A program made the position numbers and the translations under genes. Below, in pieces: positions 1 through 11,800 of a stretch of DNA of 64,000 nt; position 1 is the stretch's first letter, and each line of letters begins with the position of its first letter. Source of the stretch: Allium sativum (lineage: Eukaryota > Streptophyta > Magnoliopsida > Asparagales > Amaryllidaceae); the NCBI GenBank assembly GCA_030737875.1, contig CM060918.1:882178403-882242402 (forward strand), given 5' to 3'. The notes under the pieces were generated by a model, which saw only the letters and a program-made list of their open reading frames with translations, searched no databases and was not told where the DNA came from.

Positions 1-417
1 TTGAATTAAAACAATATCCAAATTATATTAAAACCTTATTAAATTTATTAAATAAATGTTATATCTAATAACAATTCTTAGGGACTATTTTAAAATTTTA
101 ATTGGACATAACTATCAATCTATAATACGAAATCTGAAATTTTCTCTTCCATATGAAAGTTATAATCAACAAGATTCAATCGTTTCTTGTTTCACTGAAT
201 TCCGACTTATATCGGATCCTGTACATTCGATTGAAGTTCAATACTCAATATTATGAACTACCGCACCATTTCGAGCTCGATTTAAATTATATATAAATTA
301 TAACGTTCAACTTCATTTTTTTATAAATGAATTCAGTATTAAATCCATTAATATTCCAATAATAATATTTAAAATAATAAAATAATTTGAATATTTTGTT
401 ACCAAAAATGTTGGACA
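1..417 (-). repeat. Start of an old minus-strand LTR of the X/E family
   Basis: Read on the minus strand, this stretch resembles the first ~450 bases of the LTRs at 14362 and 46795. Shared blocks include the GCGGTAGTTC-like core (here near 270), a GTGAAAC block and a TATGTCCA block, in the same order and spacing. The minus-strand LTR would begin at 417 with TGTCCAAC, a decayed form of TGTAACAACC. It runs off the left edge. Many indels and substitutions indicate great age. The small open frame at 56-256 has no support. Confidence 0.5.
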
Positions 418-1863
418 TTATATTTAATATGCCTAGTATGACCGAATCATTAAGCAATATTAAATCTCATTCTCCTTTCATTGGATCGACAATTTTACAA
501 GGAAGGCCCTATCCTAAAACTTAGTAAATAAAGAATTTTATATCTTGGAAACCATTAAAGAGAGGAGGAATTTAATTACATCTTCTTAAGGAATCAGGTT
601 TCGTCAATGGTAATCCTCCAAGTACCTTTTAGATAAGTTTCACCACTGTCATACCTATATACATTACCTCTTCTGATGGAATTTGTTACCTGGCTTCATA
701 TAAGAATAAGAAGTTAAAATCATGTGCAATCGGCTATTAAAAAAATTAATAGCCGAAATGATTAAGCCACTTCTCTTAAAAGTAAAATCCATAAGTTCAG
801 ATCCTCAATTCTTCTTCTTTTCTAATAATTTTCCAAATAGGATTACTAAAACATAGAAACCCCTAACTTGATTTTGATCTTTGGGTTACACTCAATAATT
901 TATGATTAATTTTTTTGGAATGAATTGTCTGTCTCAACTCTTTACCCCTGGGCTCATATTTATAGATGCAAGTTAGCCCCCTTTAGATTGGCAGGGTTCG
1001 TTTGAATGCTTTCTCGGAGGCGGTCTCGAGAGCTCAACAAGGTGCTTTTTCTTGTAAGAGACTTGTGCTCATGGTGCTTCTAAAGTAAATCTTCCAGAAA
1101 GCGGATTTTATTGTCATGAGAGGCATGTGCTCATGCAAGATCCCGGTTTTTAGTAAAAGAATATCCTTGTGCGGAAGGTCTTTCGGCATATCGTACCTTT
1201 TGTTGGACATTAGATTGTTTTCTAGTTATTTTCTTCTAGAACCTTCTTTATTTTGATATTTTTTGAAGACTATGGTTTGCTGGTTGGACTCGAAAACTAT
1301 TTTTTAAAGGATGTGCCTCATGTGTCATAGAAAGTGTCGTTCCTTGGTTGCACTGAAAGCCTCCTGGTCTATGATGTCTTTTTACCATTGCGTTGCTTGA
1401 TGATAATAATTTTTTAAGCATTTGTATGAAGCTCTTGATTTATCTGGAAGTCTTTATTTTGGTTAACTTCTAAAACTTCTAAAGCACCTAGCTTCCTCCT
1501 GCTCCTTATGGAAGCTTCTTATTTAGCTTTGTTCTTCTTTCACTCTGTATTCCTGAGGGAATAAGTTTTTGTTAACATTGCCTAATACATGAGACTATTA
1601 TTGATGATTTAATTTGAAATACAGAACATAACACACGTTAAAGTACATTAAAGGATAACATATTTGTTAACATAGTCTCCAATCATGGTTATGTCAAATC
1701 ATGTCTTTTAATCTTTTTGTGTCCTTAGGGGAAAGTGGTAGATATAAGTTTGGGAATACATCTAGGAATGCATTTTAAATTTCAAAGTATTCTATATGTT
1801 GAATTCAATTAATAATATCATACCGTTATGAATAATCTTTATCCCAACTCACCCTTTCAGGTT
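418..1863. other. Unassigned region upstream of the gag fragment
   Basis: I see no gene, primer site or clear LTR terminus here. The DNA is AT-rich and low in complexity. A TATTTATAGA box near 956 is followed by more mixed sequence and could be an old promoter. A pyrimidine-rich tract ending ACCCTTTCAG at 1851-1860, just before the gag ATG at 1864, looks like a 3' splice site and matches the arrangement in elements A, B and E. The region is probably the decayed leader or LTR of fragment Z, but this is inference. Confidence 0.3.
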
Positions 1864-3020
1864 ATGGCTGGAAAAGGTAGAGGTAACCATTCTAATGCGG
1901 GGCAGTCCAGCGACCCCCATCCATATGGTGTCTATATGTTTTCCAACTAGTTCATTAAGCTATTCCATAGTACTCATCCTTCAGCTCCTACTCAATCATT
2001 TCCTTCGTGCAAGTCCTCTTTTATACATACTTGCAATGATTTCTCTTATTTAGGAGGCAATTTTATTGAAGGCTCAGAGACCGTTTCAGAAGTCAAAGCT
2101 TGGCTGCGCACTTATGAGCATATTTTCTCTCATATAGGTCTTTCTAACCACCATCCCATTCTCATAGTATCTATCATGTTTCAAGAATATGCACTCGTTT
2201 GGTATGAGTTCTTGATTGCTGAAGTCGATGAGTCCACTCTTTCTTTGAAATTGTTTAAGGATCGATTCGAGCTTAAATTTGTTTCCAAAACCAAAGAAAT
2301 CACTTCTTTCTTGCCTTTTCCTTGAGTTAAAGAAAAAAAATCTTCTACTTCTAAGTATATTTCTTCTTTCGAGCCTTATCCAAGTACGATGTTGAGCATA
2401 TTAGTACATTGTACAAGAAGAACTTGAACTTTGTGTGTGGCTTAAAGAAGTATTTAATTCTCCCGCTTAAAGTATACTTTGAGGAGCTAGTTAATGAAAC
2501 ACTTCATCTTGAAGCTGTCGAGAAAGAGAAGGATAGAAGTGACGAGTCAGAGGTTTAGAAGAATCCGAACATGAGGAGATTTCCATTGCACATATCGAAA
2601 TCTTTTAATCATAACAACAATTGGAAGCAAGTTGGTACTAGCTCTAATCCTAGTGTAACACCTCATTGTTAAAGGGAATGTTACAATTATGGATATCATG
2701 ATAATCTTCTTTGTCATTGTCCTAAGCCTCACATTTAAAGCATTAGCAGGCAAGAGGGAAATTAGTCTTCATCATGTTCTAAATCTCGCAAGGGTCCTAA
2801 TCCTAGAAAGCTCAATGTTGTGAATGCTTCTAGTGGATGTTCTCAATCTAGAGGTACACACACTTCAATACTTGAAGGTTCCATTTTATTTTATGATCGC
2901 TTTATTTGAGTTCACTTTGATATGGTTGTGTTACACTCAACTATATCGAAGGAGCTTTTTGAAGATGTAGCTTTAGAAGTATATTTCCCTGTGACGTCAT
3001 TAAAGATTGCAATCCTATTA
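1864..3020 (+). pseudogene. Decayed Ty3/gypsy gag and protease fragment (Z)
   Basis: From the ATG at 1864 the frame reads as Gag: a WLRTYEHIF block, then VWYEFL and FKDRFELKF, the usual core of plant retrotransposon Gag. A stop occurs at 1948 and another at 2325. The frame then shifts, and a Gag C-terminal part continues at about 2389-2560 (FVCGLKKYL). Around 2668-2730 a zinc knuckle is visible in broken form, with an in-frame stop beside it and Tyr in place of one Cys. A protease-like stretch at 2912-2990 keeps the ISKELFEDVALE part, but the DTGA catalytic motif is lost. No reverse transcriptase or integrase follows. It is an old non-functional copy, distinct in sequence from A, B and E. Confidence 0.7.
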
Positions 3021-3389
3021 GATGGTCCACAACACTTAGCACGATTTGTGAAAATATTGATATTGTTGTTTGTGGTTTTTTCATGCAAATTTGCGCATTA
3101 TTCACTATCTTGGTTTAGATATGTTTTTGAGGATGGATTGGCCCATTTGATACAATGCCTGAATACTATGTTTTGAAAGGATTTTATATCTTCAGCATTC
3201 TGATTCGACTGAATAATTATCCATTTTTCTTTGGAACGTTGATCGTGATTCCAAACCATATTTATTTTCTCTAGAATTTGGATATAGTGATGTCATATCT
3301 TGAATTCCAGTTTCATATGAATGTTCCAATGTGTTTGAGCATGTTTAGGGTTTTCCACCCAAGTGAGCAATTAAGCTCCATATCGATTT
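3021..3389. other. Unassigned AT-rich gap
   Basis: Nothing is recognisable here. It may be decayed protease or reverse-transcriptase sequence of fragment Z, but no motif survives. It ends where a minus-strand LTR terminus begins at 3390. Confidence 0.25.
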
Positions 3390-4392
3390 TGTGACAACCA
3401 CAATTTCGACAGACCGATTTTTTTTTCAAAATTTCGGTCAATCGAAACTCGGATTGGTTTGCTTTGGATTCCTGCAGAAAAGACAGAGACATAAAATATG
3501 TCAGAGCTCATAAAATATCTCACAGCGGAATGGGTAAAATATAATGTAATCAAAATATAGCCTTACCATATTAATAATACTCCCAGCCCAGTATCTAAGG
3601 CTATCATGTCCCCGCTACAAATCTAACCTGTGAGTACGTTATGAGTAGTGGGTCAGAACACAAGTTTTGGTGACTGGATTAAAACTTACACTTTGGATAA
3701 TCCTACATATATCGTTCAATCATATTTTCTTATTTATTAGGTTACTTGGGTTAACAGCACTCAAGGTTTACACACACATCGTATCCATTTACTTCCCAGT
3801 GGATTAATCTAATACAATATATGTGCAGCTATCCCCAATATCGAGGTACACCCCATGGTACCCCACTCGCACGGTCTCCACTGAATGCCCGCAGTTCCTC
3901 ATCCTACGCCGGGGTGACGTACAGATCTCTATATAACAATGTTACGATTAGCATATATTTGCCATCACTACGCTACATAAGCGTACGGACTGCCACCCTC
4001 GATCGAATCAGATCTCATACCGGAGTAATGCCCTCAAGTCTACGATACACCACCCATAGCAGATATGCATGTATATAGGATGTCCCTCGTATGAATTGTT
4101 AATTGTAGCTCGATGCCTCAATTGCACATCCTCTAATGTGCACCGTGTTCCATGGCAGGGCGATACAAGAAACACGAAACTCGGTCGGTAGCTTTTCCAT
4201 ATCTATATATACCCGTCATTATAGAGCCTCTATATACAAATATACCTAGGGTCTGTTTTCACGGTGGCTATGGTCCCACCTCGGCCCCCCTCAACTAGTA
4301 AAGACTATAAGAGCTAGGTGACTGTCCCTACGCAAACAATCTAAACATCCATGTGGCGTCTCCCCTCAACCCCTTACCCCGATAATGAAGGG
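3390..4392 (-). repeat. Minus-strand LTR-like remnant (Y)
   Basis: The + strand begins TGTGACAACCAC at 3390, so the minus strand ends in GTGGTTGTCACA. This matches the GGGTTGTCACA 3' end of element C's LTR at 33939-33949. On the minus strand the preceding sequence has a TTTTCTGCAG tract, a CCGCTGTGAG block and a GC-richer segment (3820-4080), as in the downstream halves of the other LTRs. No primer site follows, so it is a solo LTR or fragment. Its other boundary is unclear. Short open frames inside it have no support. Confidence 0.4.
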
Positions 4393-4614
4393 TGATATAA
4401 CGACCCGGGGAATTTTCCATCCTGGATATCGGCATACAACATTATGTCGACTATTCAAGCATCAGAAATACCGGATAGTCCATGAAAGAAATTAGAGGGT
4501 GAGGATAGATAAGATAGAAACTTAGAATAGAAGAAGAAGAACAACACAACATCAGAGAAACACGAACCTCACAGCGGAACGAATAACAGATAACATATAC
4601 CATAACTTTGAAAT
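4393..4614 (-). repeat. Minus-strand 3' end of a D-family LTR
   Basis: The minus strand matches the last ~200 bases of element D's LTR (45120-45314): CCGCTG, GTGTTGTG, a TTCTTCTTCTTCTATTCTAA run, CACCCTCTAA, then GGGTCGTTATA where D has GGGTCGTTACA. It is cut at 4614 by the insertion of element A, whose left LTR starts at 4615. The last five bases, GAAAT (4610-4614), would be A's target duplication, but A's right flank is gone and this cannot be confirmed. Confidence 0.55.
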
Positions 4615-4883
4615 TGTAACACCCCGTATTTCTGTTAACACTAAAGTTGCTAATACAAGAATAATAATAAATGTGTAAAGGGGAGATGCATCTAATGTGC
4701 ATACAAAAATAATAATAGATGTGTAAAGGGGAGATGTATCTAATGCGTACGTATTTATATGGATTGACAAATAATAGTAAATGTACATTAAGAAAGAAAT
4801 GGTGAACATAATTGGCTTCTCTTTACAACGGACGGCTCTGGCTAACCCTAGCTTCAGCGACGGCTCAAATTAACTTGCAACTC

Positions 4884-4889
4884 TATAAA
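4884..4889 (+). promoter_or_regulatory. TATA box of A's 5' LTR
   Basis: CTCTATAAAAGA is a consensus plant TATA box. The same box is kept in the 3' LTR at 14127-14132. Transcription would start about 30 bases downstream, near 4915-4920, which sets the U3/R boundary. This is inferred from motif and position only. Confidence 0.65.
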
Positions 4890-5121
4890 AGACCCTAGGT
4901 CTCAAACTAAAAATTCACAAAAATAATAATAAGAAGAATTGGAGCCACCATGCTGTCTGTTGAGAACTAGAGGGAAATTCCACTAGAAAGAGACGAACAA
5001 CATAGCGAATACAAACTAAAAGATTAAAAAGCAACAACAAATTAGAATCAAAGCAAAGTCTTCCCAAAGGAAAGCTTTGCAAATTCAGAATTTCAGAACT
5101 CAGAAAACAAGACCGTCTACG

Positions 5122-6119
5122 ATTGTAAGTTCAGCTACATTTTTAGAATGCGAATTAATATGAATATCATGTGTTGCGATGAAATGATAATAGTACGATA
5201 CTCGTTATGTTATTAATATACGTTTGTGATTTGATTCTATTATCATGTTGAATTGAGAATTATTAAGTATGATGTTTATTATGTTTTATAATATTAATCT
5301 ATGCCAGTGACTTGATTCTATTATCATGTTAAATTTGGGATTATTGGATTAGATTATTTGTATAAGCGTGGACTTGGATTGTAACATCTTATGAGAGTTG
5401 TGTAGTTTATTATGCAAGTTTATGTAGTGAAGTTATGCGACCAATTGTCAAATCTATATGTTAATGTTTATGCAAAACTTTTGCCACGATCACACTTATC
5501 ATATGTTGGGATTAATTTGCAATTATGTTTAAATCTATGTTACTAATTAACACATGTGTATGTTGATTAGCCTATGTTGCTAACTCACATATACGTATGT
5601 TGATTTGCCTATGTTGCAAATTAACATATGTATATGGATTAGTTCATATTGCTAATTCTCATGTATGTTGTTAATATGGCCTATATTAAAAAAACACATA
5701 TATGTTGAGTTAGCCTATAAGTGCAAGTTCATACCTATGACATTATAATGTTTATGTTAGTCTTTTTGCAAGTTTGTACCTATGACATTATAATGTTCAT
5801 GTTAGTTATTTTGCAAGTTCACCCCTAAAATGTTCATGTTAGTTATTTTGCAAGTAAACCCTATTATGTTCATATTGATTATGCCATCAATACCAAAGTT
5901 ATACCCTTGTCATGTTCATGCTAATTTATGCCAATTTGCGTATATTAAATTAGGCTAAGTTTTTAGCCTAATACTTTACACCAAAAATCATGCGAACGTA
6001 AATTAGGCTGAGATGGTTAGCCTAATATTGGACGGGATAACGTTGGGTTAAAATGATAATTTTAGGAAAACTTGCCATAAATTGGTCATTAATCACATAA
6101 GTGATTTATGGCATAAAAA
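5122..6119 (+). repeat. 998-base block, copy 1 (A LTR)
   Basis: This is one of three copies of exactly 998 bases (others at 6243-7240 and 17516-18513). It begins ATTGTAAG and ends GGCATAAAAA. It is preceded by native A LTR (CTACG) and followed by B-type LTR sequence, starting CAACAGCAGAATGG, as at 18514. Confidence 0.85.
5125..5126 (+). promoter_or_regulatory. Predicted 5' splice site in A's LTR
   Basis: GATT|GTAAGT is a near-consensus plant donor about 205 bases after the predicted start. Paired with the acceptor at 8897-8898 just before the gag ATG, it would remove 3.8 kb of LTR, the primer site and the leader. Solo LTR X inserted four bases upstream of the equivalent donor in the 3' LTR. 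Confidence 0.45.
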
Positions 6120-6242
6120 CAACAGCAGAATGGTTAGATTATGTGAAATGTTTAATTCAAATCTAAATAAAAACAACAGCAGAATGGATTATATTTATAT
6201 ATATATACAATTAAAAAGGAAGTTACGGGTTTTTACACTACG
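6120..6242 (+). other. Recombination footprint: B-LTR piece fused to X-LTR end
   Basis: 6120 to about 6215 is the same as 18514-18610, the start of B's truncated LTR. About 6216-6237 is the same as the last ~22 bases of solo LTR X (…TTACGGGTTTTTACA), followed by X's target duplication CTACG at 6238-6242. B and X pieces meet in reverse order relative to their arrangement at 17490-18610. The junction lies in a run of A, so its exact base is uncertain. Confidence 0.8.
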
Positions 6243-7240
6243 ATTGTAAGTTTAGCTACATTTTTAGAATGCGAATTAATATGAATATCATGTGTTGCGA
6301 TGAAATGATAATAGTACGATAGTCGTTATGTTATCAATATACGTTTGTGATTTGATTCTATTATCATGTTGAATTGAGAATTATTAAGTATGATGTTTAT
6401 TATGTTTTATAATATTAATCTATGCCAGTGACTTGATTCTATTATCATGTTAAATTTGGGATTATTGGATTAGATTATTTGTATAAGCATGGACTTGGAT
6501 TGTAACATCTTATGAGAATTGTGTAGTTTATTATGCAAGTTTATGTAGTGAAGTTATGCGACCAATTGTCAAATCTATATGTTAATGTTTATGCAAAACT
6601 TTTGCCACGATCACACTTATCATATGTTGGGATTAATTTGCAATTATGTTTAAATCTATGTTACTAATTAACACATGTGTATGTTGATTAGCCTATGTTG
6701 CTAACTCACATATACGTATGTTGATTTGCCTATGTTGCAAATTAACATATGTATATGGATTAGTTCATATTGCTAATTCTCATGTATGTTGTTAATATGG
6801 CCTATATTAAAAAAACACATATATGTTGAGTTAGCCTATAAGTGCAAGTTCATACCTATGACATTATAATGTTTATGTTAGTCTTTTTGCAAGTTTGTAC
6901 CTATGACATTATAATGTTCATGTTAGTTATTTTGCAAGTTCACCCCTAAAATGTTCATGTTAGTTATTTTGCAAGTACACCCTATTATGTTCATATTGAT
7001 TATGCCATCAATACCAAAGTTATACCCTTGTCATGTTCATGCTAATTTATGCCAATTTGCGTATATTAAACTAGGCTAAGTTTTTAGCCTAATACTTTAC
7101 ACCAAAAATCATGCGAACGTAAATTAGGCTGAGATGGTTAGCCTAATATTGGACGGGGTAACGTTGGGTTAAAATGATAATTTTAGGAAAACTTGCCATA
7201 AATTGGTCATTAATCACATAAGTGATTTATGGCATAAAAA
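6243..7240 (+). repeat. 998-base block, copy 2 (A LTR)
   Basis: It is preceded by the X-LTR end and CTACG, and followed by native A LTR (GGCATTAATTACG). Its first ~275 bases share variants with copy 3 (GTAAGTTTAG, AAGCATGG, GAGAATTG). After about 6580 it shares variants with copy 1 (TATGTTAATG, TTTTGCCACG). This is a mosaic, as expected from a crossover inside the block. Confidence 0.85.
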
Positions 7241-8718
7241 GGCATTAATTACGTTAATTAATGAGATTAATCGGAAATGAATGTGACAGTAATTTCAATT
7301 TGAATAATTTACATAATTAAAATGTAAATTAGACAATACGAACGCGCTTAACCCGAGGTTGGATTGAGTTGTGACATAAACCTGCCCGGACCCGCCCGGC
7401 TACCCAGTTGTCACAGCAATAGCTATCCAATGTGAGAGGTTAAGGCATGGGGCCCAATAAAGACCCGAGGTTAAACTGAGTTGTGGCGTAAGACTGCCCG
7501 GACCCAACCGGCATACAGGCAGCAACAACAATATCTGTCTAATCTGAGAGGTTGGTGCTCTAATAAGACAATTAGAGCTGAGTTAGGACTAATAGGGTTA
7601 AGTCAAATTAATAAATACTTAACCAAATTCAACATGTTAAATAATTTGGATGGGTGGGGGTTAGGTTCATTCAGACACTTAACCACTTAACATGTTTGAC
7701 TAGAAAACCTAGTAACGGGGACTCGTTTCAGCAGTAACCCAATTAGGTATCATGGTACCCTGAACTAGGCAGGGTGGGGCACGATTACTGGGCTGATTGT
7801 AAGCGGTCAAAAGCAACGGCGTTTGGTGCACAGTGTGGGTTCTAATAGAGTGCGGGCGTGCACACACACTGGAGCAGACAAGTCAGGGCACTGGAGCATC
7901 AGTAGTATACCCTATGCATGCTAGAATTGTGTCGAGGCCGCCACCATGGGACTTGATACACCCCATGGTGGGACCAGCATAGGTATCTACCATATAGGCC
8001 CGTAAGACACATGTGAATATACGAGTAGGAGCCAATCTTTTAAAGAAAGAGAAAGGGATCACTTCACCCCAATCACGGGGTGCCTATTGGTATAAAAATT
8101 AGTAGGTGCAGAGATAGAGATTTAAAATAGGGTGCGAAGGGATGTTCGTTTTAGGACACCTTATCTAGTTCTAGGATAGTCTATTATCCTGATATCGTCC
8201 TGTTCACATTTCATGCAAGTCATGATCTTTTTATTATTAACATTCTAGGAATATAGCTAGACTTACCAGACTTATGTCTGACCTATTTTCCTTTCGTCTT
8301 CTTTTCTTCCGTCCCCCCCCCCCCCCCAAGGTCCTCAAGGAGGAAACACCGCAGCTTAGTCAGTTTTTCATCCAGCTTGAAGAGAGAAAATGTATTGCTG
8401 GATTTCTTTCATTTGGACCATGGCTTTGGATATCATTTATGGGGATATGCAGCTTTATTTATGTTTCATGCTTCTTTAATTTTTAAAATCAAGACAGTAT
8501 TATGGTTGTAATAATTGGAAATTTGTTTTGTGACAATGTTGGAAATGTTCTGTATAAACACGTATTTATGATAATCAAAGTCTGTTGGTTTTTCCGCTGC
8601 TTATTTATATGTGTTTATATCTGTCTTGTGTTTTATCTGTGTCTTTTACTTATAAACCTCCACCAAAATTAAGGCATTCCCTTTGTGAGTGACCTTAACG
8701 GAGGTGGGGTGTTTCACT

Positions 8719-8730
8719 TGGTATCAGAGC
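8719..8730 (+). other. Primer-binding site of A
   Basis: TGGTATCAGAGC is complementary to the 3' end of plant initiator tRNA-Met, two bases after the LTR end at 8716. It primes minus-strand synthesis. The same site occurs in B, D and E, and with one change in C. Confidence 0.92.
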
Positions 8731-8882
8731 ATAGGTTTACCAGACCAGATAAAAAGTTTTTGAAACTATATTCAAATTAAAATTTAAAGAAGCATTTTTC
8801 AAGAAAAAGAATTGTTTTATAGTTTTAGAAAGGAATAATCCCCCAAAGCCATGTGAGTTATCTATCCTTCGTTTTGAACCTT

Positions 8883-8898
8883 TCCTTTTTCGTTTCAG
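8883..8898 (+). promoter_or_regulatory. Predicted 3' splice site before A's gag
   Basis: CCTTTTTCGTTTCAG ends one base before the gag ATG at 8900 and follows a longer pyrimidine-rich run from 8865. It is a strong acceptor context. Its position matches the acceptors before gag in B (20625), E (53189) and Z (1860). Confidence 0.5.
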
Positions 8899-8899
8899 C

Positions 8900-11800
8900 A
8901 TGTCGGGAGAATTTAACCTTCCAGAAGGTGTGACTGTACCTGGTTGGTTTAGAAGGTACTTGGAAGCTAGGGCCAATGAGGCGGGCCCAGCGAATCTTCC
9001 TCCCCCAGCTGCAGCAATTCCTCCTCCTCCTCCTCCCCCTGTTGCTGAAATTCCCCCTCCTCCTCCTCCTCCTCCGAGAGGAAATGCTTTTGCCAAGACT
9101 TGTAGAGATTTTAAAGCTATGGGTGGGAAAGACTTTCATGGAACCGAGTCCTTCGTAGCAGCCAGGAACTAGCTGAAAGAGACCGAAGATCTTTTCATTA
9201 TCTTCGAGGTAGAAGATAGGCAGAAGGTAAGACTGGCAGTGTGGTTGCTCAAAGGAGAGGCTTCCTACTGGTGGGAAGTCACCAATGCAGAAATAACAGT
9301 AGAAACATGGGAAGATTTCTGATTTAGATTTGAGCTGAAGTTCCTTTTAGAAGCTGAGAGAAGTCTTCAAATGGAGAGGTTCCTATCCCTTAAGCAAGGG
9401 AGTATGACCGTTAAAGAGTACGTCAACCAGTTTGATTAGATGGCTAGGTTCGGACTGGACCTAGTCAACACCCAACACAAGAAGTCTCTCTGCTTTGTCA
9501 AGGGACTGAATGAGCCGCTTTATAGCCTGGCCATGACCCATATACCTATGGGAGCTACATATGAAAGGCTGGTACAGATGGCATTACTACATGAGGAGGA
9601 TAAAGGCAAGAAGGAGACAAAGGCGGATGGGTCTCAGGGAAAGAAAGAAGCTTTACAGCCTAAGAAAACAGACTTTAAAAAGGGCGGAAAAAACAACAAA
9701 GCTCACGAAACAAGAAAGTGTAATTTCTGTGGTGTGGTTGGACATGTGGTGAAAGACTGCAGGAAGAAGAAGGAAAAGATGAATGGTGGCTACTTTCATT
9801 GTGGAGAAACATGACACATAGCTAAGGACTGCCCTAAGAGGCGAGGGCAGGCGCAGAAAGCTGCATCCACTTCGGGTGGACAAGTTCATGCACTGGAGGC
9901 ACCTCCTCTGCAACAGCGAGGTAGAAATACTTCTGTAGAAAGTGTAGTTTATCTTTATGATCACCCAGTTCACACTTTATTTTATTCTGGTGCATCACAC
10001 TCCTTTATTTCATCTGCTTTAGTAGAATATCTGCACCTAGAAACTAGTATGGTAGAGGATCCCTTGGTTGTCTCCAATCCAGTTGGAGGCCCAGCTTATT
10101 TGTCAATGATCTGTATGAATTTGAAAATCTCTATTCTAAGTGTAGAATTTAGATGTAGTACCTTTGTTTTGGGCTTCTCGAGGTATGGATTGATTTTGGG
10201 CATGGACTGGCTATCCAGTAATGGTGCCATCATTGATTGTGAGAAAAGAGTGGTTAGGCATTTAACCCAACTAGGTAACACTCTGGAAATTACTTGTAAT
10301 CCCTCGAATGTGGTTATGCTTAGTTATCTTGAATCGCTTGACGCTTCTGTTAAGAATATGCAGTCAGTTAAGGTGGTCCGAGAATATTCGGATGTCTTTG
10401 ATGAGGTGAAGGGCTTACCTCTGAAACGGGAAATAGACTTCTGCATCTATCTTGTTGACAATGCGAAGCCCGTTGCTTTTCCTGTTAGGCGCATGGCTCC
10501 TAGGGAAAGGAAAGAGCTCAGTAAGTAGATTAAAGAGCTTTTAGAAAAGGGGTTCATTAGGCCGAGCATTTCAGAATGGGGCGCTCCAGTTGTGTTCGCT
10601 ACAAAGGCGGATGGTTCACTTTGTCTATGTGTTGACTATAGGGAGCTAAAAAAGCTGACTAAAAAGAATAGGCACCCTCTCCCTAGAATTGACGATTTGT
10701 TTGACCAGCTTGTAGGAGCATCGGTTTTCTCCCAACTTGATTTGGCGACCGTATTTCATCAGCTAAGGGTAGCTGATGATAGCATCGATAAGACAGCTTT
10801 CAGAACCCCAGACAGATTCTTTGAGTGTCTTGTCATGCCTTTTGGCTTGACAAACGCACCCGCTTACTTCGTGGACCTAATGAGTAGGGTGTTCAGAGAT
10901 TTCCTCAATTAATTCGTGGTGGTATTCATAGACGATATTTTGATCTTCTCAAAAAATGAGGAAGAGCATGCTCAGCACCTAATGGCAATCATGGAGAATC
11001 TTAGAACACATCAGTTAAAAGCTAAATTCTCCAAGTGCCACTTTTGGGGAGAAGAAGTGAGATTTCTTGGGCATATAGTGTCCAAAGAGTGGTTAGCTGT
11101 AGACCCCGCAAAAGTAGTAGCGGTGCAAGATTGGAAGGCACCAAGGAATGCAACCGAGGTCCAAAGCTTCCTTGAGCTTGCAGGCTTTTATCGGAAGTTC
11201 ATCAGAGATTTTGCAAAAATATCAGCTCATCTTACAAGGCTAACAAAGAAGAATCTAGTTTTCTCTTGGGATTTGGATTGCGAGTTTGCTTTCCAACGCT
11301 TAAAAAGGGCTCTTACAACAACCCCAGTTCTGACCTTGCCGGATGGAAGCAAAATGTTTACAGTATACACGGATGCATGCAGGACAGGATTAGGCGCTGT
11401 CCTAATGCAAGAAGGAAGGGTAATAGCTTTTGGCAGAAGACAGTTGAAATTTCATGAAAGGAACTACCCAACCCACGACCTTGAGTTGGCCGCCATCGTC
11501 TTTGCGCTTAAGTCTTGGCGCCACTATCTCCTAGGTGAGAAATTTGAACTGTATACTGACCATAAATCTTTGAAGTATCTCTTCTCGCAGAAGGACCTTA
11601 ACTTAAGGCAACAAAGGTGGATGTAGTTTCTTGCCTCGTATGATTTCGAGATTTCCTACACTCCTGGCAAGGGCAACGTAGTCGCAGATGCCTTGAGTAG
11701 AAAGAAGCTAACGTTGAGCCCGCTATTTGGTGAAAGGCGAAGCCTAGAGTTTATAGCCAGTTTTGACTTTAGGCCATCCTCTGATTTTGTACCCGGTCTG

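Larger units (their letters stand above)
4615..8716 (+). repeat. 5' LTR of element A, with an internal duplication
   Basis: The LTR begins TGTAACACCCCG and ends GGTGTTTCA just before the primer site. Its first 507 bases match the start of the 3' LTR at 13858-14361. It is longer than the ancestral LTR because a 998-base block occurs twice (5122-6119 and 6243-7240), separated by 123 bases of foreign LTR sequence (6120-6242). An imperfect ~55-base direct repeat with AAGGGGAGATG lies at 4665-4745. A C-only run lies near 8313. No coding region is supported inside it. Confidence 0.88.

Noticed and set aside
3821..4078. 85-residue frame rich in Ser and Arg
   Set aside because: Lies within a minus-strand LTR remnant and shows no homology features.
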